DNA from: an uncultured bacterium
Lineage (GTDB): Bacteria > Bacteroidota > Bacteroidia > CAILMK01
Assembly: GCA_903835275.1 (NCBI GenBank)
Contig: CAILMK010000469.1
Span: 1 to 13,005, forward strand
DNA length: 13,005 bases
Reading direction: 5' to 3'
Part shown: in pieces, positions 7,655-13,005 of the stretch
Layout of the letters: every line of letters begins with the position of its first letter
Numbering within the stretch: the stretch's first letter is position 1
The notes under the pieces: generated by a model
The model's input: the letters and a program-made list of their open reading frames with translations, nothing else
What the model was told of the DNA's origin: nothing
The model's database searches: none
Translations under genes and position numbers: made by a program

Positions 7655-8035
7655 TTAAGCCCTTTGACCTAGGTTAAAGGGTTGATCTTTAAAAACTAAA
7701 GGAATTATAATGGCTTCTTTTTTACCACTTCGGAAATCAAGAGCCGTCTGCGCCTTCCTTATAATTCCGCTTTTTATCGGTCGAATCACGTAACTGTCTA
7801 AAGGCATCGAAATGACTTTAAAAGATTCATTTTCAGTTGAAAATGGAATGCGGGGTGTCAGATTTCCGTTCATAGTGACCTTTAATAAATTATTTAGATC
7901 AAAGCTAAAACTATATGACCCCTGAATACTTTTAAACTCCGCAATTAGATTACATTTGTAAGGTATTTCGGATTTGCATCCTGTTTTTTTTAAGATTGGC
8001 AGAATCGGCAAAATAATTAACCAATTGATAAACAA
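7655..8035 (-). CDS. Possible small hypothetical protein with N-terminal hydrophobic segment
   Basis: This is an open frame of 126 residues that I do not recognise. It begins with a hydrophobic stretch (MFINWLIILPILPIL) followed by KKTGCKSE. That could be a poor lipoprotein signal with Cys19 as the lipid site, but the two lysines before the cysteine are atypical. The rest looks protein-like, with alternating hydrophobic residues suggesting beta-strands (residues about 40-115). Against it, the frame has no ATG start (the first usable codon is TTG at 8035) and no ribosome binding site, and ATGs in the other frames upstream meet stops quickly. An eight-A run (minus strand) lies just before the Cys codon. 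It ends 36 bases before the giant PKD gene on the same strand, so co-transcription is possible. Confidence 0.4.
   Translation of the reverse strand: MFINWLIILPILPILKKTGCKSEIPYKCNLIAEFKSIQGSYSFSFDLNNLLKVTMNGNLTPRIPFSTENESFKVISMPLDSYVIRPIKSGIIRKAQTALDFRSGKKEAIIIPLVFKDQPFNLGQRA
7660..7681. promoter_or_regulatory. 22-bp near-perfect palindrome upstream of the PKD gene
   Basis: Arms CCCTTT (7660-7665) and AAAGGG (7676-7681) flank a central ACCTAGGT palindrome. Over 22 bases only one symmetric pair breaks the dyad, and on the plus strand that pair is G-T, a wobble if transcribed. It lies 42-63 bases upstream of the PKD start and overlaps the last codons of the possible small gene. It could be an operator or an mRNA hairpin; no T-run follows on the minus strand. 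Confidence 0.5.
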
Positions 8036-8213
8036 AGCATTAAATTGGATGATGCAATAACGGCATTAAAAATACAACATGGGCTTATGTGAGATTTTTG
8101 GGTATATATAGATTTTTTATTTTAACTTGCGTTCTTTAGAACCGATTCCTAAAATGATAAGTATGTAGACCCACACCGCACACGGCAAAACAAAAAAAGT
8201 AATATACAAGAAT

Positions 8214-9683
8214 ATGGAAGCGTTCAACAGGACAATTAAAAAACTGTCGCAGGAAGAGTATGAATTACTACTAAAGGAAATCTCTTCTGACAGGAAAGAA
8301 AGTAAGCCGTACATGGTGCTTGAAGCATCACGTCTTTTTGATTATGATGATAATGAAATGATGGAGAAGCTGGCGGTAAACAGCAGTACCTATTACACGT
8401 TAAAATCAAGGCTAAACGCAAAAGTGGCAGCAATTTTGTCAAAAAAAGTTTACAACCCCATCAGTGTACTCATGGAGGAGGTGGCAAGGGTTCCAGCCAA
8501 CCTTTACGGCACCAGCCGTGAGGTATCTATCCGTGCCCTTAAGGACCTCGAAAAGCAGCTTCTTGAATATGACCTGAGCAATGAACTGATCTCGGTTTAT
8601 AAAACACTTGCACGCCTTAATCTGCACAATTACGATTACGAGTATTACAATAAATTATACAACAAATATGTCGCCTACTCCCTCGCTGTTGTAAAAGCTG
8701 AAAACTTGTTTTATGAGTTCATTACCCGTGTAGGTAAATACCAGCTTACACGCTCGGAAACAGATCTTGAAAACATCCAGTCTTTACGTAGGGAATTATC
8801 CAACATCCGCGATTTATATGAATCGCACCGTTTGTTTGTATTGTATAATATCGTCAATATTTATTACCAGTGCATCCTCACAAATGATGAGAATGCATTG
8901 CGAATGAAGGAAATTGAAATTGACAATACCTTAAAGGAAATTGACAATATATTCACCAAATATGAACTCGATACATTCTACCAGAATAACAAATTTCTGG
9001 TGGATATGCTCTATTTTGAATATTACCAGAAAACGAATAATGTAGTCCGCGCGGATTATTATTTTAAACGCACCATTCCAAATCTTACGGACCTTGCAAA
9101 AAAGCATATCCTTAATTTCAATATGGTGCAGTTTCTCTATAGCCGCATTGGTGTATACATGGCAACAGGTGATTTGAATTACCTTGCTGCTGCCAATGAT
9201 GAAATTGAAGGAATGTTTGATATTGATAAGGATGAAGTCTATCACTTCGTTTACATCAAGCAGTATTTTGCAATATGCAAATTTTATGAAGGCGATTATT
9301 CAAAGACCGCAAGGTTGCTGAATGATCTGCGAAATTCCATTTCGCTGCGGAATTATTTCTTCGCCGATGTGCAGTTAAAAATGTTCCAGGCGCTTCAATA
9401 CGCACTCATGGGTGATGAAGAACTTGCGACACAACTGATCAATAGTGTGAAAAGGCAGATCAGTGATGAAACTGCCGAATGGAGAAATATCCGTACATTC
9501 CTGAAAATGCTTGGAGTAGCCATTAAACCGGGAGATTTCAAAAAGAAATTCACAAAAATGGCACAGCTCTGGAAGCGATTCCAGGAGGAAAACACTGGAC
9601 ACGAAAAAGTGCTGGCATTCGTAAACCTCGACGAAAAATTATTGAAGAAATTATCAGAACCTTATAAGGGAATGAAAAGCTAA
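8214..9683 (+). CDS. All-helical TPR-like protein with possible N-terminal helix-turn-helix
   Basis: The product has 489 residues, no signal peptide and no membrane segment, so it should be cytosolic. I do not recognise a named family. Residues 1-80 form a compact helical module. Within it, EMMEKLAVNSSTYYTLKSRL (about 48-67) resembles a helix-turn-helix followed by a basic helix. Residues about 90-450 are Tyr- and Leu-rich amphipathic helices of 30-40-residue pairs, similar to a tetratricopeptide-type solenoid (for example around 200-240, 290-330 and 340-400). A basic tail (about 450-489) has several Lys pairs. A DNA-binding or protein-scaffold role is inference from this shape. The ATG at 8214 is the first in frame; no Shine-Dalgarno is present, but upstream is A-rich as is usual in Bacteroidota. 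It stands alone on the plus strand, diverging from the PKD side and converging on the hydrolase gene. Confidence 0.85.
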   Translation: MEAFNRTIKKLSQEEYELLLKEISSDRKESKPYMVLEASRLFDYDDNEMMEKLAVNSSTYYTLKSRLNAKVAAILSKKVYNPISVLMEEVARVPANLYGTSREVSIRALKDLEKQLLEYDLSNELISVYKTLARLNLHNYDYEYYNKLYNKYVAYSLAVVKAENLFYEFITRVGKYQLTRSETDLENIQSLRRELSNIRDLYESHRLFVLYNIVNIYYQCILTNDENALRMKEIEIDNTLKEIDNIFTKYELDTFYQNNKFLVDMLYFEYYQKTNNVVRADYYFKRTIPNLTDLAKKHILNFNMVQFLYSRIGVYMATGDLNYLAAANDEIEGMFDIDKDEVYHFVYIKQYFAICKFYEGDYSKTARLLNDLRNSISLRNYFFADVQLKMFQALQYALMGDEELATQLINSVKRQISDETAEWRNIRTFLKMLGVAIKPGDFKKKFTKMAQLWKRFQEENTGHEKVLAFVNLDEKLLKKLSEPYKGMKS

Positions 9684-9700
9684 TTAAAATTTTAGTGTAT

Positions 9701-9746
9701 AAAAAGAAAGCTCCGCAATGAAAATCGCTGGGCTTTCTTTTTTATT
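9701..9746 (+). terminator. Bidirectional rho-independent terminator
   Basis: AAAAAGAAAGC (9701-9711) pairs with GCTTTCTTTTT (9732-9742), extended inward by TCCGC/GCTGG pairing with one mismatch and one wobble. The plus side runs into T-rich TTTTTTATTT, and on the minus strand the hairpin is followed by TTTCTTTTTAT, so it can act both ways. It starts 17 bases after the stop of the 8214-9683 gene and lies between convergent genes. Confidence 0.8.
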
Positions 9747-9780
9747 TCAAGTGAGGGGTTTTATACCCCTCGTTTGAAAT
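9744..9780. repeat. Long hairpin with 16-pair stem between convergent genes
   Basis: 9744-9759 pairs with 9765-9780 over all 16 positions if two adjacent G-U wobbles are allowed, with a 5-nt TTTAT loop. The core GAGGGGT/ACCCCTC is fully paired. It is partly nested in the T-tract of the preceding terminator and lies 13 bases past the stop of the hydrolase gene. No T-run follows on either strand, so it may act as a 3'-end barrier alongside the first hairpin. Confidence 0.65.
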
Positions 9781-9793
9781 GGGATTGAATTAT

Positions 9794-10636
9794 TTACCCC
9801 AGTTTCTCTTTCAAAAATTTCACAGTAAGCGCGTATGCATCGGCAGTTGCTTTTGCATCATGGTGCGGATTGCTTGGGTTCGCAAATGCATGATCTGCAT
9901 CGTAGTTTTTCACAGTGATCTTTTTACCGCATGCCTTCATGTTCTTTTCAAAAGTGGAAACCAGTTCAGGAGTTATGTGTTTATCCTGTGTTCCGAAAAT
10001 GCCCAATACGGGCGCCTGTAATGCTTTTAATTTGTTAAGGTCAGTCTCGGGCATGCCATAATACATGACGCAAGCCACACTTTGCTTTCCTGCTGCTATG
10101 GAAGTTTGCAGGGAAATACCACCACCAAAGCACCATCCCATGGTGGCTATTTTAGCATTAGGACCTGCATATTTTATAACTCCGTTAATGATGGCTTTGC
10201 TTCTTTCTTCTTTAAGCCCTTGTACAAGTTTACTTGCCTCTGTAGGATCAGCGGCAACTTTTCCGTCATACATGTCAATGGCAATTACTGTTACATTGCC
10301 CAATGCCTCCTGCAGTTTTTCAGCTTCCTTTTTTATGTAGTCGTTCAGTCCCCACCATTCGTGGATCATAATAACCACTTTGTTGCTGGGTGAAGGGCTT
10401 TTTACTTCGTATGCAACGGAAGGTTTTCCATCTTCCGTTTGGAAGGTAACCAGGTTCCCTTTTTGGTTTTCAAGCCTGAAGGGAACAGGTGCATCATGTG
10501 CACTGATAAATGAACTTCCGCTTGCCATTGCCGCAAATTGCTCTGAAGAAGATGGACTGCAGCAGGAATGTGTTTGTGCCTTTGCAGAAATATGCAGGAA
10601 AAATATACCGGTCATAAGAATTATAAAGTGTTTCAT
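9794..10636 (-). CDS. Exported dienelactone hydrolase family protein
   Basis: The product is a 280-residue alpha/beta hydrolase. Residues 1-20 are a signal peptide (cut likely after AKA, before Gln21), so it should act in the periplasm or outside; classical dienelactone hydrolases are cytosolic. The Cys-Asp-His triad is intact: Cys169 in GWCFGG, Asp218 in GTQDKH and His249 in DADHAF. The conserved acidic residue of the family is Glu93 in HEWWG. Family members hydrolyse lactones or esters; the substrate here is unknown. A 40-residue insert between signal and core has a CC pair (25-26) and FAAMASGSSFISAHDAP, which I recall from related Bacteroidota exported homologues. The gene starts 24 bases after the T9SS protein gene on the same strand, so co-transcription is likely. 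A bidirectional terminator closes the unit. Confidence 0.92.
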   Translation of the reverse strand: MKHFIILMTGIFFLHISAKAQTHSCCSPSSSEQFAAMASGSSFISAHDAPVPFRLENQKGNLVTFQTEDGKPSVAYEVKSPSPSNKVVIMIHEWWGLNDYIKKEAEKLQEALGNVTVIAIDMYDGKVAADPTEASKLVQGLKEERSKAIINGVIKYAGPNAKIATMGWCFGGGISLQTSIAAGKQSVACVMYYGMPETDLNKLKALQAPVLGIFGTQDKHITPELVSTFEKNMKACGKKITVKNYDADHAFANPSNPHHDAKATADAYALTVKFLKEKLG

Positions 10637-10660
10637 GTGTTTGAATTTTAAATTATGCTG

Positions 10661-12208
10661 CTAAAATACGATCATTTTTTTAATTAACATTTTTTCCTCA
10701 CTTAGTACCTGAATCATATATTGTCCCGGAGAAAGTTTTTGACATGGAATCAAAACCGGCATATTTGTATTTTCAAATTTTGTAGAATATACATTTTGTC
10801 CAAGTATGTTTATTACTGATATTTGTACAAGCCCTTGTCTTGCATCTTTAAGTTGAATATTAAAATTCCCATTATTCGGATTCGGGAAAATCTGCAGTGA
10901 TGTTTCATTATTGGGTAATTCAGTGTTTATGGAAGCCCACATAGACGGAGGAATGGTAATTTTCCCGATAAATTGATAATCCCATCTATGTAGAGGAGCG
11001 ATTAAAGTATCTCCTTTATAACCGAAAGTGTCTTCCCATAATCCATATATGTAAAACTGATGATTGCCCAGGGGCAAAATTCTCCAGATGTCGTGAAGCC
11101 CCAGTATGTTTATATTTTCCAATCCAAGTGTTTTTCCGGTATAGTCCGTTAGCCTCACAGACATTCCGCTAGCGGAGTTGAAGTAAGTAGCCAGAACCTG
11201 CCCATCATTATTAACTCCAGCGGCAGTTGGATAGATAAAATTCACGTGATTTAGTGAATCTTTATAAGGAAGAACATCTCCTTTATCATTAAACTTATTC
11301 ACACCTGATAAGTCTATTCCGGTCGTGTAAATGCTGCCTTCTTTGTCTTGATATATATAGAACTTTTGGAAAGAGGACGGACTATCTTTCACCAGGAATC
11401 TTACCTTGCCATCGGCGGTATCCAGGTTCATCAACATTCCTGTGTTACCGGATGTGGTATCCAAAATAGCAAGGGTGTCAATATAGGCAGTTCTTGTAAA
11501 ATGCCCTGTTACATATAAGGAACCATTAAGCCCTATTAAATTTCCATGTGTGTGCGCCATCCACATACGTCCCCCACCCAAGCAATGGAAAAATTTCACC
11601 CACTGAATTTTTCCACTGGTATCCATTCGTGATACAAAACTATTCCACGCCTCGCTCTTGGGCTTGAACTTGAATGTATCCGCAACAAAAGAATCCTGAA
11701 TATAGCCACCTGTAAAAATATTCCCCTTACCATCCAGGGTAACGGTTTGCCCTGCAACATCCCCTTTGGCTCCTTTGGACCATAATATCCTGCCATTTGA
11801 ATCGCATTTCAAAATAAAATCACGGTGCTTGGTAATGACATCGGTGAATTCCCCGGCAAGATAGATGTTTCCTTCATTATCAAAATTCACATCCCTCGTA
11901 TAAAAGATTGTGGTTGTTTTGCGGATGACTGTGTTTTTAAGTAAATCTCCAAGAGTATCGTATTTAGTGAGAACAATACTGGATGGACTATCGGAAATAA
12001 TAGTGTCTTTCCCAAACACACCCTTTCCCCTGAGGTTTGTAATTACATATAAATTTCCAGCCTTGTCCACTCGTATGTTTTGCGTCACAACATCAGATTC
12101 ATCAATGGCTAAAATTGGTTTTATCCAATCCAATTGTTGTGCTTTTGCATGGTATCCAATGATAAGAAGAGAGAAAAGCAGGATAGTTTTGAATAAATTT
12201 TGTTTCAT
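10661..12208 (-). CDS. T9SS type A sorting domain protein with beta-propeller-like repeats
   Basis: The product is a 515-residue secreted protein. Residues 1-23 are a signal peptide (AKA before Gln24). Residues about 30-430 hold repeats of the NHL/SBBP type, seen as GNLYV (51-55), GNIYLAG (113-119), GNIFTGG (162-168), LYVTGHF (231-237) and SIYTTG further on, with intervening ILWSKG and IQWVKF strands. They most likely form a beta-propeller. Residues 437-515 are a type A sorting domain: FPNPNNGNF, a NILGQNVY strand, LSPGQYMIQV and a KKMIVF end. That domain sends proteins through the outer membrane by T9SS and is normally cleaved on export. No catalytic motif is visible, so function is unknown. 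A good promoter match lies at 12228-12257. The ATG at 12208 has no Shine-Dalgarno but follows an A-run. Confidence 0.92.
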   Translation of the reverse strand: MKQNLFKTILLFSLLIIGYHAKAQQLDWIKPILAIDESDVVTQNIRVDKAGNLYVITNLRGKGVFGKDTIISDSPSSIVLTKYDTLGDLLKNTVIRKTTTIFYTRDVNFDNEGNIYLAGEFTDVITKHRDFILKCDSNGRILWSKGAKGDVAGQTVTLDGKGNIFTGGYIQDSFVADTFKFKPKSEAWNSFVSRMDTSGKIQWVKFFHCLGGGRMWMAHTHGNLIGLNGSLYVTGHFTRTAYIDTLAILDTTSGNTGMLMNLDTADGKVRFLVKDSPSSFQKFYIYQDKEGSIYTTGIDLSGVNKFNDKGDVLPYKDSLNHVNFIYPTAAGVNNDGQVLATYFNSASGMSVRLTDYTGKTLGLENINILGLHDIWRILPLGNHQFYIYGLWEDTFGYKGDTLIAPLHRWDYQFIGKITIPPSMWASINTELPNNETSLQIFPNPNNGNFNIQLKDARQGLVQISVINILGQNVYSTKFENTNMPVLIPCQKLSPGQYMIQVLSEEKMLIKKMIVF

Positions 12209-12227
12209 TTTTTTTGTTTTGGCAGGG

Positions 12228-12257
12228 TAAAGGTACAGAAAGTACTATAAAGTTCAA
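12228..12257 (-). promoter_or_regulatory. Bacteroidota-type promoter for the T9SS protein gene
   Basis: On the minus strand, TTG (12257-12255) is followed by 19 bases and then TACCTTTA (12235-12228). This matches the -33/-7 consensus TTG-N19-TAnnTTTG except for the last base. The -7 box ends 19 bases before the start codon, leaving a short leader ahead of the ATG at 12208. Confidence 0.6.
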
Positions 12258-12308
12258 AATCAGGACTACTAAATCAGTGTTTTAGGAACTGAATATCACA
12301 AATTTTCA

Positions 12309-12316
12309 CATCTTTG
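12309..12316 (+). promoter_or_regulatory. Possible -7 box directly before the M1 peptidase start
   Basis: CATCTTTG matches TAnnTTTG except for the first base. It ends four bases before the ATG at 12321, so a transcript started from it would have almost no leader. No TTG is present 19 bases upstream, which weakens the call. Confidence 0.4.
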
Positions 12317-12320
12317 CATT

Positions 12321-13005
12321 ATGGAAAAACGTATTGCATTTTTATTCCTTGCCATATTGAGCTCTGTTTGTCTTTTGGCTCAGGGTACTATTTACCCCGT
12401 CAGTAAATACCGTTCTGCGGATAATCCCCTCTATTGGAAAAACAAGCCGCCTTTTCCCGGCTACTGGCAGCAGGATATTTATGTCAATATTGAAGCATCC
12501 CTGGATGATTCCCTGAATACTGTGGACGGTAAGGAAAATCTGGTTTATTATAATAATTCACCTGACACCCTGCATGAATTATATTTTCATTTGTACCAAA
12601 ATGCATTTCAACCGGGCTCATACATGGATGACGAGTATAAGGACAATAAGGTAATCACTAATTTCGGTCGCTATGAAAAGCAGGGATTGGGAACCACCGT
12701 CAGCTCCTGTATAGAAGATGGAAATGCAGTTACTCCGGAAATCGATAATACGATGATGCGTATAAAATTGAAAAAACCATTGCTGCCGAATAGTTCAGTA
12801 AATGTGCAGCTGGTATTCCGCACTTATTTTGATAATGGCAGCATGCGCAGGAGAATGAAGATGTTCAAACACGATGGCGTTACCCAATACGATGGAGTGC
12901 ACTGGTACCCCCGCGTATCTGTATATGACCGCAAATTTGGCTGGACAACAGACCAGCATCTTAACAGGGAATTCTACGGTGATTTCGGCACATTTGATGT
13001 ATCAC
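12321..13005 (+). CDS. Exported M1-family metallopeptidase, N-terminal part (runs off the window)
   Basis: 228 residues are visible and the gene continues past the right edge. Residues 1-20 form a signal peptide (CLLA before Gln21). Recognisable family signatures include DTLHELYFHLYQNAF (about 82-96), a beta-rich N-terminal domain with an FRTYFDNGSMRRRMKMF segment (167-182), and YDGVHWYPRVSVYDRKFGWTTD (190-211). These resemble Bacteroidota M1 (gluzincin) aminopeptidase-like proteins with an exported N-domain. The zinc-binding HExxH...E region lies beyond the window, so catalytic competence cannot be judged. The ATG at 12321 is the natural start because the signal sequence begins there. It diverges from the T9SS protein gene across a 112-base promoter region. 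Confidence 0.88.
   Translation, partial: MEKRIAFLFLAILSSVCLLAQGTIYPVSKYRSADNPLYWKNKPPFPGYWQQDIYVNIEASLDDSLNTVDGKENLVYYNNSPDTLHELYFHLYQNAFQPGSYMDDEYKDNKVITNFGRYEKQGLGTTVSSCIEDGNAVTPEIDNTMMRIKLKKPLLPNSSVNVQLVFRTYFDNGSMRRRMKMFKHDGVTQYDGVHWYPRVSVYDRKFGWTTDQHLNREFYGDFGTFDVS

Noticed and set aside
8131..8142. GTTCT/AGAAC dyad upstream of the helical protein gene
   Set aside because: Five-base arms are too short to support a regulatory claim in AT-rich DNA.

Overview
The window most likely comes from a member of the Bacteroidota (Chitinophagales/Sphingobacteriales-like). The grounds are a secreted protein with a type IX secretion system (T9SS) type A sorting domain, a giant PKD-repeat surface protein, a membrane protein ending in the Ig/FN3-like domain typical of this phylum, genes without Shine-Dalgarno sites, and promoter-like sequences resembling the Bacteroidota TTG-N19-TAnnTTTG consensus. 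I see no tRNA, rRNA, CRISPR array, transposase or phage gene.

Layout. Positions 1-470 are non-coding and repeat-rich: short direct repeats, several hairpins, a hairpin terminator facing left, and a stem-loop directly after the stop of the next gene. On the minus strand, 471-1394 encodes a single-pass membrane protein with an Ala/Pro-rich linker and a C-terminal FN3-like domain. A 437-base AT-rich gap follows, with two clean inverted repeats. The centrepiece is 1832-7618 (minus), a 1928-residue secreted protein with 19 PKD repeats and FN3-like domains. It stops in the middle of its fourth FN3 domain and has no recognisable sorting domain. Just upstream of it, 7655-8035 (minus) may be a small hypothetical gene; a near-perfect 22-bp palindrome lies at its 3' end.

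On the plus strand, 8214-9683 encodes an all-helical, TPR-like cytosolic protein with a possible N-terminal helix-turn-helix. It converges on a minus-strand pair, and a bidirectional terminator plus a very stable second hairpin sit between them. The pair is 10661-12208, a T9SS-sorted protein with beta-propeller-like repeats, followed 24 bases later by 9794-10636, an exported dienelactone hydrolase. Divergent from this pair, 12321 to the window end is the N-terminal part of an exported M1-family metallopeptidase.

Most genes point to the cell envelope or secretion: two large secreted or surface proteins, two exported hydrolases and a membrane-anchored protein. They do not form an obvious pathway, and I do not see a clearly new multi-gene system. 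The most interesting points are the apparent loss of the C-terminus of the giant PKD protein, its regular cysteine pattern and two-block structure, and the unexplained inverted repeats around it.
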